Shown here: positions 32,593 through 43,680 of the stretch, piece by piece
How the letters are laid out: every line of letters starts with the position of its first letter
Numbering within the stretch: the first letter of the stretch is position 1
Source: Siphonodentalium dalli
Lineage: Eukaryota; Mollusca; Scaphopoda; Gadilida; Siphonodentaliidae
Assembly: GCA_032622095.1 (NCBI GenBank)
Contig: CP136065.1
Coordinates: 204,362,618 to 204,426,617, forward strand
Length of the DNA stretch: 64,000 nucleotides
Reading direction: 5' to 3'
Made by a program: the position numbers and the translations under genes
The notes under the pieces: generated by a model
Database searches by the model: none
What the model saw: only the letters and a program-made list of their open reading frames with translations
What the model was told of the DNA's origin: nothing

Positions 32593-34049
32593 TAGTGATG
32601 TCAGAGCCGATTGTCAAATAGAGCCTTGCGACGATTGCCGATATTTGAGATCACAATCGGCCGATTCAGGTGCCGATTCCGATTATTGTAATAATTATAC
32701 CAGAATATGTTATATGTGTTATATAATACTTAGAATTAGAAGCAAGCAACAACCGTAGTAATATGCCAGTACACAGTATACATAAGTATACGTTTGGGTA
32801 AGTATATAGGTAGGTATGGGCGGACTTGTGATCGAATACAGGCACATGTCCTGCAGAGGCTGTGGTACGGGGGGCCTCGGTGTATTTATTGTAATGTATT
32901 CTATCGACGAATCGACGATGCAATGCATTAACTTACCCATGTATTCTAGGCTATTCCACAACAAATAGTTTGAAATTTTGATGTAGCCACGTGCATGATG
33001 ACAAATCCACGGCCTGTTTTTTATAACAATTCATCAAACGGCATTTTTCTTTTATCCCAATTCAAAGACATCACATCAAAGGAAATGAGCCGACTGAACT
33101 AGTTGCAAGTTACACCATGTTCATGTCAATTTCGCAGACACGATTTGATTGTCGATTTCGGCATGGTCATCAAAATAATCATTGGGGGTGACCAATACGT
33201 GATGTCACACGAGGCTAACTGGATGGAATGACATTGTCTTCGACTATTTAAAGTTAATCATTAATGGAAAGTTGTGTTGGGTGAAAGACTTTGAAAAGAT
33301 TAATTACAGATACTAGTAGTAAAATTAATAAATAAATTTCTTTAATTCTTTTTAATATCTGATTATTAATGCTTGTACAGTTTTTATTCCTGCGTCCTGA
33401 CAACTGATACACTTGTTATAATATACTCAATTTAATTGAACAAACAGTGAAGTCAGCTGTGCAATTAAATGTCACGTGACATGCACTTTCGGTTTCTACA
33501 GTTTATACCTGTTTTATGCTGTGTGTACTATATAGATAGATTTGTTGTGCTGCGTATGCATACATTTTGATTTTTGATAGTCTGACATACATAAATCAAA
33601 ATGTCTACATGTTGACGAACAATAAAGTTACGTATCGGCGTACATGAGTCCCATGAGATGTAATTTGTGTACATCATCATATAATTTATGATTACGCGCA
33701 ATCACGGCGTCATCATCGCAGCCTAGCTCTAGCCCAAAGTGTCACGTGCTTCCCGGCGATCCCCACTGTAATATATTGTTCAAACATACACCCAGGTACG
33801 GCCGGTGTATTGAAGAGGAGATGGCTGTATATCAAGTTTGTGTTTGGTAAATCACTTTCCCGATGTTTACTGGTCATTTATTCAACAAAACATCATCATA
33901 TTTAAAACAGTTTATTGAAGAAAAACAAGCACCTGATTTCTATTTAGACAATCGGAAATGCGGATGTTGAAACCCGAGTACCGATTGTCATCCGATGGGC
34001 CACAATCGGCCGATTCCGATTGTCGTTCCTGATTATCGGCTCATCACTA
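32593..34049. mobile_element. hAT-type non-autonomous element, 1457 bp
   Basis: The left end TAGTGATGTCAGAGCCGATT and the right end (reverse-complemented TAGTGATGAGCCGATAATC) match with a short indel. Both ends contain repeated CAATCGGCCGATTC-type words. The flanks GAAGATTT (32585-32592) and GAAGATTA (34050-34057) are an 8-bp duplication with one difference. No transposase is recognisable inside. Confidence 0.8.
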
Positions 34050-34057
34050 GAAGATTA

Positions 34058-34855
34058 AAACGAAAACGATATATTTTTTATTTTCCGTGGGCGCCGCCAT
34101 TTTACGAAATGCGTCCGGACGTCGAGTCATTAGAAACGGGGCCTATTATAAAGCGACGAACTAAGACAAACAGCGTTGGCAGCTATTTTATTTTATTTTC
34201 GAAAAAAAAAAATACAAAACATTTTTTGGTGCGGGAGGTTTTAATAGGTGCGGGCGGGTTAGGGGAAACAAAGGTATTTCTTTTTAGGCCTTACCTCCAC
34301 TTGCGACATAATCGCAGTCGTGTGTACGTAAAAATCGTAGCTGGAAATGCCCGTAGGGTAGTCAGTGACATGCTTTGGGAACAACCTACGATATCGTAAT
34401 GCCCGTCGACATCGCAATCGTGTGAACAAACTATAGCTGATGGGGTCATTGTCACGGGTCCTACTAAACAACGAACACAAACGAACATAAACGAACACAG
34501 GTCCAAAAAGCGGAGTAGAAGGGTGAAATTTGGTTTGTGTGTGCGCGTGGGTCCATTCTATGTGTATGTGGTGTTATTTCCAACTTTAATGATTTATTTT
34601 TTGAGTTATTAGCATTATTTGAATACAAAACTACTAAACAACGAACACAAACGAACATAAGATTAGCGGCAGTGCAGAGGTTACCATGCAGGTGTTAATT
34701 AACTACGGCTTACTCTGTCTCCTTGTTTTTACTGCAAGATTATTGTCAATTTTATCACTGATGGCAATAAAAACACGGGGAAACATCAGAGGTCGGCGTT
34801 TTAATGCATAGCTAACAAAACATTTGAGTGAATGTGAGTGAGTCATTGTTGTCAT
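34058..34855. other. Non-coding stretch with ACGAACACAAACGAAC repeats
   Basis: CTACTAAACAACGAACACAA is found at about 34461 and again at 34631, and the first is followed by further CGAACA units. The direct pair encloses about 150 bp. The open frame from 33995 to 34399 runs out of the hAT end and is not recognised. Confidence 0.5.
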
Positions 34856-35789
34856 AGTCTGGTCGTTGAAGCATTGGACCTAGAACAAATTGTTTACAAG
34901 CTGTTTTTGGTGTCATTTTGTCGGGCAGAACCCGGGGAACAACATATCCAAAATCCGCTGAAATCTGCTTTGGGGAAAATTTTCTAGAGCATTTTGAAAA
35001 AAAGGTCATATTTGTGTTTTTTATGTATGATTTTCCGTTTCTTATGAAATATACACATGAATGTCATTTAAATTAAAGTTATACAGATGGCAGGAATATG
35101 CAACATAAACAAATTATTATTGTTGCCATGACAGACGTATGTTATTTCGTGTACAATTTGATTGTAAAAATTCAAAATGGCGGACAAAATGGCGACCGAA
35201 ATTGGTAAAATTGGACAATTTTCACTAAATTTCACCAGATCGTTTCCATTTATAAGAAATTTGGTTTAAATGTCCATCTGTGCCAACATACACCATTTTA
35301 AATCAATGTCTGATAATTGTGAGCCATATCACGAGGATTGGGAATTTGGGCCCTTCAAATTCGAAAAAGATTGTACTAAATTTCGAAGAAAAATCAAATA
35401 TTATTTTAATGCCCAGAATAACCGCAAATCGAACACACCAGTGTACTTAATACCCATAAGACGTCAGATATGAACCACTAGTGTCCATTTTAGCAGAAAC
35501 TAGGCAATCACTTTCAAAAATAGGGACACTATGGCTACTGAAAGTAGTATAATTTGGAATTTTGTTAAAGTTCACTAGATTGTTTCCATTTAGACGAAAA
35601 CTATGTATTGGCTAGCACAACAGTAAATTATGTCGGACCCTAATCCGATAATAATGAGCTGTATATCGAGAATTTGTCCCTAAAGTGTCCCATAATGGCG
35701 GCGAATATTGCAATCGAAAGTCAAAAATATATATTTCGTCATTGATTTTTAACTAAATCTTCTCATATCCCGTATCGAATATAATTTGA

Positions 35790-36345
35790 TTAGTGTCCAC
35801 ATCAACCAAACTAGTATCGAAATACATCAAATGAGTGTCAAGAACAACTTAACGCGTGTCCCAAACCATCCAAGGAGTGTAAAACCACTCAACCGCCTTC
35901 TTAATAATATACCAAATTAATCAGTGAGTGCCCCAGTCCATAGAAGGGGCATTCCAAATCAGCCAACGAGTGTCCCAAACCACATAATATGTAACACAGT
36001 CCACCCAAATAGTGCCAAAAACCATCCAATTAGTGCCTAAACGAGTCCAATGTGTGTTCCATACCATCCAGCGATTGCCATATGTCACCCATCGAGTGTC
36101 CGAATTCATGTATGGGGTGTCTCAAATCATCAAGTGTGTACCACAAACCATCCAATGTGTGTCTCAAACCAACAGATGAGTGTCCATAATCACCCAATGA
36201 GTGTCCCAAGCCACACGGTGATTATCAAAACCAGCAGGAGTGTATAAAACGTCCAACTAGTGTCTCAGACCACCCACTGAATGCCCCAGTCATTTAATAG
36301 GTGTCCCAAACTAGTGCACAAAACCATCCTTCAAATATATCAAAC
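35790..36345. repeat. Degenerate minisatellite, GAGTGTCCCAAACCA orientation
   Basis: Some 18-20 degenerate units of about 28-30 bp on the pattern CCAATGAGTGTCCCAAACCA. The C-rich strand is the + strand here. Frames across it encode only the repeat (SNHQM-like peptides). Confidence 0.8.
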
Positions 36346-37440
36346 TATGTTTTGGTAAACTCATTGGATGGTTTGACAAACTCACTTGATCGTGTGAAAT
36401 ACTCGATGGAGGGTTTTGTACACTATTGTAGATGTATTGATATGACAGTTGGTTGTTGGTTCGCAACACCAGTCCTGTGCAGTTGGTGGATAGGGAACTT
36501 GTTGGATGGTTTATGAAGCTAGTTTTATGGTTTGGGTCACCCGCTGGGTAATTTGTGACTTCAGTTGGATGATTTTGGGACACCAATTGGGTGGAGTGTT
36601 CACATTGAGTGGTTTGGGACACTCGCTATAGATTTTAGATACTGGTTATGTGCATTGAGACACTGCGTGGCCGATTGGGTCACTGGTTGGGTCGTTTGGG
36701 ACACTACAGTTGAATGGATTGAGACGACAGTTGTATGTTGTATGACATATGGCATGGGCTACATATTGGACGTCTGTCTATCGTGTGGTTTCGAACACCA
36801 GATGGATGGTTTGGTGACCGGTACACCCATTGCGTGGTTTGGGGCACTGATTGAGTGGTTTGACACACTCAATTGGTGCTCATTGTGTGTTTTACTCATC
36901 TGATGGTTATGGACACTCATTGGATATTTCTGGAACCTACTGGATGGCTTGGGACACACCTATTATGTTGTTTCGAACATAGGTTGCAACGTATGGAGCA
37001 CTACTGGTGTGGTTTGGGAACATTCGTTGTTTGGTTTGGGTCCTTAATCAGGTCGATTGAGACACTCATTTTGTGGCTTGTGACACTCATTTTGGGTGAG
37101 TTGGAATACCAAATGCATGGTTTGGGGACTATATGTGTGAGTAATGACACCAGTTGAGTATCGTTTGGGGAGCTACCTACCTCAGTCTACATCAGTCTGG
37201 TGGTTTGTGAAACTCGTTTGGTAGATTGGGACACCCTGTCGATGGTTTGGAGCAATGTTTGGATTTGGGGCGCCCGTCGTATGGATTTGGGACCCATTTG
37301 GATACTCACATGTTGGTTTTTTTGGATACCAGATGGTTTTTGTAACTCTGTATATGGTTTGGCGGACTCGTTGTGTGGTTTGGGACAATCATTTGATGTA
37401 TTATGAAACTATTGGTGGCTTTGCAAACTCGTATGGTGGC
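36346..37440. repeat. Same minisatellite in the opposite orientation
   Basis: From about 36346 the unit appears as its reverse complement (TGGTTTGGGACACTCATTGG), with some 35 or more degenerate units. The switch is sharp, near the word CTCATTGGATGG. Tryptophan-rich frames result from the GTTTGGG composition and are not genes. Confidence 0.8.
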
Positions 37441-38035
37441 ATATATGACTACATATGGCTATACGTTTATTCGATATCGTAAGAAAAAAATACACTTTAA
37501 TTGTTCACTTCCGACTGCCATTTTCGCTGTCATTTTGAAGACTGCTTAGACATCGAATTGCCCAATCCTCGGGATATGACTTACTATAACGGATTAGGAT
37601 TCGCCATTTTATAGTATTAGGGTCAAATTATGCAGGAAATGACAGGCATAATTATGCTATGGCAACAGGAATAATGCGTTTTTTTTTTTGCAGGTTTCTG
37701 TCACATTAATACATTTAGAGGACAATGTAGTGAATGGTAGTACACTCCAGGAAATTGCTGCCATATTGCCCCGTAATATTCACGGCCACATGTTAGCGAC
37801 AAATTAGTTGGAGCAGACATCATTACGAAAAAATGGGTCCCCAGTCTGGAGAAGCATTTTGGCAGACCTGGTTCCCAGACAAATATTCCAATTTTCACCA
37901 TTTTCTTACATATTTTCTTCATTTGTATCTAAATTAACGACTTTCCCTTCATTAGACGCATGGATATTTTGGATATATTATTATATGGTCACATTTGGCA
38001 GTCAGGGAACTCGACTGAGCGTTTAAAAAATCCAA

Positions 38036-39130
38036 TTTTCACCATTTTTGTTTACATATTCCAGTATTTTGACTCAAAAATTACGACTTCTGGTTCATGG
38101 GGATTTTGGATATGTTATTATATGAGTATATTCACACTCAAAAAGACCGAAAGCAAATTTTTTTCACGGTTGGGCGTTTCCTTCGTTCCGTTTGACTGGA
38201 CTAATAAGGAACTGCAAACTTGACACAAAAAAGACACAAATAGGACCCTATTTCAAAGACATGTGGAAAATTTCCCCCAAAGCGAATTTTGGATATATTG
38301 TTCCCCATATTCTGCCCAACAAAATAACACCAACAGCTTGTTACCAATTTAATATAGGTTCACCTTAAAATCTGAGTCTCAACCAGAAAATTACAGTTTT
38401 CACCATTTTTGTTTACATATTCCTGACTTTTCACCCAAAAATGACGATTTTCCCACTCTGGTATTCACGGGGATTTTGGTTATGTTATCATATGGATATA
38501 GTCACATTCAAACACACCAAACGACATTGCATAGTAATGTGTTCACGGTTAGGTTTTTCTTTCCATCAGATTGACTAGACTAATAAGGAACAGCAAAATT
38601 TACACAAAAAGCCATAAATAGGACCCCATTTCAACGAGCTGTAGAAATTTTTTCCCAACGCGTATTTTAGCGGATTTTGGATATATTGTTCCCCAGATTC
38701 TGCCCGATAAAATAACATCAACAACATCTTGTTTCCAATTTAATATAGTTACACCATAAAATCTGAGTCTCAACCATAAAATTACAATTTTCACCATTTT
38801 TGTTTACATATACCTGTCTTTTCACCCAAAAATGACGATTTTCCCACCCTGGGGTTTACGGGGATTTTGGTTATGTTATCATATGGATATAGTCACTTTC
38901 AACACACCAAAAGACATTGCATAGTAATTTGTTCACGGTTGGGTTTTTCTTTCCATCAGATTGACTAGACTAATAAGGATCAGCAAAATTTACACAATAG
39001 CTGTGGAAAATTTTCCCCAAAGCGGATTTTAGCGGATTTTGGATATATTCTTCCCCAGATTCTGCCCGACAAAATGACTCCAAAAACAGCTTGTAAACAA
39101 TTTGTTCTAGGTTCACCTCAAAATCGAGTC
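38036..39130. repeat. Three direct repeats of about 365-390 bp
   Basis: Copies start at TTTTCACCATTTTTGTTTAC near 38036, 38397 and 38790. They share, in order, GGGGATTTTGG, a TATGTTATNATATG block, TTCACGGTT, GACTNGACTAATAAGGA, a CAAATAGGACCC block (lost in the third) and TTGGATATATTNTTCCCC. The last copy runs into the right inverted end. Confidence 0.75.
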
Positions 39131-39144
39131 TCAACGACCAGACT

Positions 39145-40078
39145 GTCTCTGAGATGAATATATATTTTTTCTCAGTCTCGGAGATCACTCTGGTAAATGC
39201 TATTTCTGCTTGCTTTCCTGATACACGCATACGCTATGTACCAGGCATCTTAAGGAAAATCTCAATCGTAATTTAAGTAAAACAGACAGTGATCAAACTG
39301 TCAATAAGATGGAAAAGTATTCAATAGCGAGAGCGGCTTCGTAACAATAGAAAACAAAATCATTTATGACGAAATACAGACAGACATAATTGACAAATAT
39401 ATGTGACAACAGACGATATCTTACATTTATGGAAAGACTAAAGACGAAAGTTTTCAATGCTAGAAAACAAAATTCAACAATTCTGAAATGTTGGACAAAT
39501 AACAATTATGAAAGCATTAAAGGTGCGGGAGTCCTTGGCAGTGGGTATATGCTGTGAAAATTTTCCAACGGTCAAAAACCGACACAAAAAGAAAATGTAG
39601 ACAGACTTTGTCGCATAAACAGTATGTTATTGTCATATGTTTGACCATTGTGTAAACAAAAGCATAAAAAGTTACTTTCCTGGTGTTTGTTTATATTATG
39701 ATGGTAAACATAAAGAGCGTTATTTGTTGCTGAATTCCTGATATGGAACTAATAAAGATCGTTGATATCATTTGTGTGTGATTAGCCAGTAACACGTACG
39801 GTGCTGTCTTCTGTACCACAATCAGGCTCTTGCTTAGGTAAAATATAGTAGGTCTTTATGATAGCATGCTGTTTACACGATGAACGAAAGTGTATGCGTT
39901 TTAGTGTTTTTCTGTTTGAATATTTTCGACAACTAAGGCCTTTCCGTGCCTTTAATAATATAATTAACAAAAAAATTGACTGAGTTTACAGACAATTTAA
40001 ATGAAACAGTGACTGACCAACTGTGTGACATTCGAGTGGAGGGGATTTTACATTATCAGGCATTGCATCATCTTTGGA
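39145..40078. other. Non-coding stretch, nothing recognised
   Basis: No supportable coding frame; short frames lack family resemblance. It lies between the inverted-repeat structure and the hAT element. Confidence 0.5.
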
Positions 40079-40086
40079 AGTGAGAC

Positions 40087-41279
40087 CAGACATGTCAACC
40101 TGGTATTATATGAAATAGTGAGATCAGTCTTCCAATATAGGGAGATTTAGGGAGAAATAGGGAGATTTTTTTTCATCGCATTATCCCTCCATTATAACAT
40201 GAAAATAAAGAAAATAAAACTTATTTAAATTTATTAATTTTATTCCAACATAATTATTAACATTAACAAATTACTTCTTGGAAGAATGCTCCCTGTTATA
40301 TGACATTGTTTGGAACAACTTTCAACAAAGTCGTAACATGAACTGTCTGTGTTTAGTTTGCATGATAGCAATGCGCAAATGGTATCATTGTCCAATTCCG
40401 AACGAAAGCATGTGTGCACTTTTTTGCAAATCGAGAACACTCTCTCGCTATCGGCATTGCTGTTTGGTATACACAGCACAGATCGTCAAAGTTCATATCT
40501 AAATTGAACCGCTTCGCCAAGCGCACAACCGATTTAATGTCGATCTCCTCGCGTAATTCTCGTTTCGGATTGATGAGTTTGAGATCCGTTAACACTTTCT
40601 CGCTAAAGGGGAACTTCTTTATCAGTCACGTGCCACAAATCCGATCGCGATAATATCATTGGCTAATTGATTCTCCCTGACGTCGTACGGAACCACTGTG
40701 ATGTCGTCAGCTTTATTTATAACTTTGGTCGAAACAAATGTTTTTGAGTGTTGTAGAATTTTCAATGGTTCCACATCGGCGAACTCTAGAAACGGTTTAA
40801 ATTCTTCCTTTCTCTTTGAACTCTTATTGAAGTCGTTGTAAACATTATTATGATAAACACATACACTTTGCCACTTTCCACGGACACTCTGAATTATATA
40901 GCCGTATGTAATCTGTTTTGGCATCCCTGAGTCGCCAGTCATTTGGTAATCCCACTGAATCCGCTGTTGAAGCGACGGCCAGTAAACAATGGTGCCTTTG
41001 TTTACTATGCATCGCCGCAATTACGGTGGTCGAATGATAGGCATGCTTTGACAATGAAGACCTGTTTAATTGACTCAGGGCTAATTGCAATCGGAGATTA
41101 TAACAAGCAGATAACTTCCTGCACTTTGTGTCAGCGATAGGCCATAAAATCGTAGGCACTCTCATTTTGATTTACGGGGGTGCGTGATATCGGGAGATTC
41201 CATCTCCCGATCGGGAGCCCGGGAGATGGTGCCCAATATCGGGAGACTCCCGCCGAAATCGGGAGGGTTGACATGTCTG
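40087..41279 (-). mobile_element. Internally deleted hAT element with residual transposase
   Basis: The terminal repeats CAGACATGTCAACC (left) and GGTTGACATGTCTG (right) are bounded by a perfect 8-bp duplication AGTGAGAC (40079-40086 and 41280-41287). Sub-terminal GGGAGATT-type words are repeated on both sides. The coding remnant is on the minus strand (see 40240-41165). At 1193 bp it is far shorter than an autonomous hAT element. Confidence 0.93.
40240..41165 (-). pseudogene. hAT transposase remnant (middle and C-terminal dimerisation parts)
   Basis: Read on the minus strand in changing frames. A segment with YHNNVYNDFNKSSKRKEEFK and LEFADVEPLKILQHSKT (about 40850-40730) matches the region before the conserved RWLSL motif in invertebrate hAT-like transposases, but RWLSL is missing. 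It is joined to the later part KRFNLDMNFDDLC (about 40510), then PNSNADSERVFSICKKV and FRSELDNDTICALLSCKLN (40465-40360), the hATC dimerisation signature. At least three frame changes and one large internal deletion exclude function. Confidence 0.85.
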
Positions 41280-41287
41280 AGTGAGAC

Positions 41288-41610
41288 ACGAAATTTGAAC
41301 AAATATGACGGCCGAACAACGAGACAGACTAATGCGAAGACTTCTTAATTTTGTGAGTGACAATTCCAAACTTCAACTGATGACAATTAACTATACCCAA
41401 AACTACCGCTCTCGCACAAAAAAAAGGAAAGAGTGAAGACATCAAAAACCAAGACGATCACCAATAAACGACAGAAAGTTAGCATATAGTATGGAAATAT
41501 ACCGAGGCTCAAATAGAATTTAGTGGACGAGGTTGATAAATTACGTATAAAATAGAACGAGTTTGAGATACTTTTTATCACATGGTCATATAACGCCAAA
41601 AGTGGTCGGG
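41288..41610. other. Non-coding stretch, nothing recognised
   Basis: Short unique segment between the hAT insertion and the left end of the nested stack. No gene seen. Confidence 0.5.
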
Positions 41611-42104
41611 TACCCCTACCCACAGTAGAACAAGTTTAAAACACAATTTTTTGAAGGTGAAATATATACTGTTGACGAAAATGATAGTGAAAAAGAACGG
41701 AATTGGTGGTGGCTATTGTCAAATCGACGATGAACGATGCCCACCATGCAGTAACTTATCCAGAATTTAACGATTTTGGTAAAGCGAGTCCTGCGGCTGT
41801 GTCTTAACTTATTTGCCCACATTTTTGGGGATCTACTAAAAGACGGGACGGGACGATTTTCCGGGACGGGACGGAACGATTTGTCTAAAAGACGGGACGG
41901 GACGGAACGAATATTTAAAAGTCATTTTATTCGGGAATGAAAGAGTTTAGAGGCACAAACATGGTCTCAACTTGTTTATTGGTATCTACTCTATACGAAT
42001 GTGATGTTTTCCCGATAAAATTGAGCGTATGCTGAACGGTGGGCGTTCTAATAACGAAGCGTCGAAATTAGGGAAATTTATCACTTCTGGGACGATAATC
42101 TAAA

Positions 42105-42790
42105 CACTAACAGTCATATTTCGTTTACATTTTCATGTTTGGGTGACGGATTATTGCAGAAAATGTTTGTCTAATATATACTAAATAGTACAATAGAAGT
42201 TTGCACTTGTTTTCTGCTGATAAAAGTAGTGTTTTTATCGACGGGACGATGACACCTCTATTCTTGAAAAATCTCCATTTGGTCGAACGAAAATCGTCGA
42301 AAATCTTAACAGAAAAACTCGCATTTCGTTCACATTTTCATGTTTGGGTGACGGATTTTTGCAGAAAATGTTAGTCTAATATATACTAAATAGTAAAATA
42401 GAAGTTTGAACTTGTTTTCTGATGGTAAAAGTGGTGTTTTTATTCACGGGACGATGACACCTCCATTCTTGAAAAATCTCCATTCCGCCGAACGAAAATC
42501 GTCGAAAATCTTAACAGAAAAACTCGCATTTCGTTCACATTTTCATGTTTGGGTGACGGATTATTGCAGAAAATGTTAGTCTAATATATACTAAATAGTA
42601 AAATAGAAGTTTGAACTTGTTTTCTGATGGTAAAAGTGGTGTTTTTATCCACGGGACGATGACACCTCCATTCTTGGAAAATCTCCATTCCGCCGAACGA
42701 AAATCGTCGAAAATCTTAACAGAAAAACTCGCATTTCGTTCACATTTTCATGTTTGGGTGACGGATTTTTGCAGAAAATGTTAGTCTAAT
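42105..42790. repeat. 208-bp satellite, left arm of the foldback
   Basis: More than three units with a period of about 208 bp. Landmarks CATTTTCATGTTTGGGTGAC near 42128, 42338, 42546 and 42752, with GGGACGATGACACCTCCATT between them. Another unit lies at 43475-43680. Confidence 0.9.
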
Positions 42791-42792
42791 AT

Positions 42793-43474
42793 AGGGTGCG
42801 TCGAAATACCAAGCAGTACCAAGCAGAACCAAGCTGAAGAAAACTAAGGCGGAAAATGACACTTAAAGCGTGTTTTGTGGTGTATAATGAAGAAATAAAC
42901 CATAATAATGCAACATGACGTGGTTTTATTTGACTTTTGATGACACAGCGAGCGTAAAACTAGAAAACAGTGCGGTGATCGCGAAAAACTTCAGCTTGGT
43001 ATTTCGTCGTTTACAGGTACTGCTTGGTTTATCAGCGATAGGTGATAATGGAATTACTTGGTTCGCGAAAAGACTGATAATTTCTATCACGACCAGTATA
43101 ATATCGACTTGTTTAAACTGCGAATCTCATGACAATCCTCGGCACATACACCACATGGATAAAGTATTGACTTTGAAGGCATGTTGTAATTTACTCAGAT
43201 CAATGATCAGAATGGCGAAATAGAAAATATGAGACCTCTATATAGGCATGGATATGACACCATCAACTCATTTAATCATCACTTATATATTGTTTATTCA
43301 ACCATTTTGGTTTCTATGAAACCTGTGAAACCTTGCTTGAATATCACTGTCAAAACATCCCTGAAATATTTTCGGTAAGCCAGAGTAAGCCGCGATCGCA
43401 CATCGATAATTAATCAGCAACAAAGGCTCTACCGCGCAGTGCCATATGTTCCCGAAAATTAATTATCACCTATC
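42793..43474. mobile_element. Level 3 element, truncated copy
   Basis: It begins AGGGTGCGTCGAAATACCAA after TAATAT in the satellite and matches the left part of the copy at 43681, including the middle region (43101-43474) that recurs at 45858-46230. It breaks off at CACCTATC, before the right inverted end, and continues directly into satellite (ACTAAATAG). The right arm was therefore lost, probably by recombination between repeats. Confidence 0.8.
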
Positions 43475-43680
43475 ACTAAATAGTAAAATAGAAGTTTGAA
43501 CTTGTTTTCTGATGGTAAAAGTGGTGTTTTTATCCACGGGACGATGATCACACCTCCATTCTTGAAAAATCTCCATTCCGCCGAACGAAAATCGTCGAAA
43601 ATCTTAACAGAAAAACTCGCATTTCGTTCACATTTTCATGTTTGGGTGACGGATTTTTGCAGAAAATGTTAGTCTAATAT

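Larger units (their letters stand above)
34856..39144. mobile_element. 4.3-kb inverted-repeat structure with a strand-switching core
   Basis: The left end (34856-34986, from AGTCTGGTCGTTG) is the reverse complement of the right end (38999-39144, ending CAACGACCAGACT). Shared words include AACAAATTGTTTACAAGCTG, TTTTGTCGGGCAGAA and ATCCAAAATCCGC. Between them lie a segment with ATGGCGG words (35160-35760), a minisatellite that reverses strand (35790-37440), and three long direct repeats (38036-39130). No transposase is recognised. The class is unknown. Confidence 0.7.

Noticed and set aside
36050-37480. Many frames of 60-112 codons with regular SNHQM or W/G-rich peptides
   Set aside because: The peptides are the translation of the ~29-bp minisatellite in its two orientations. 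There is no start context and no family resemblance.
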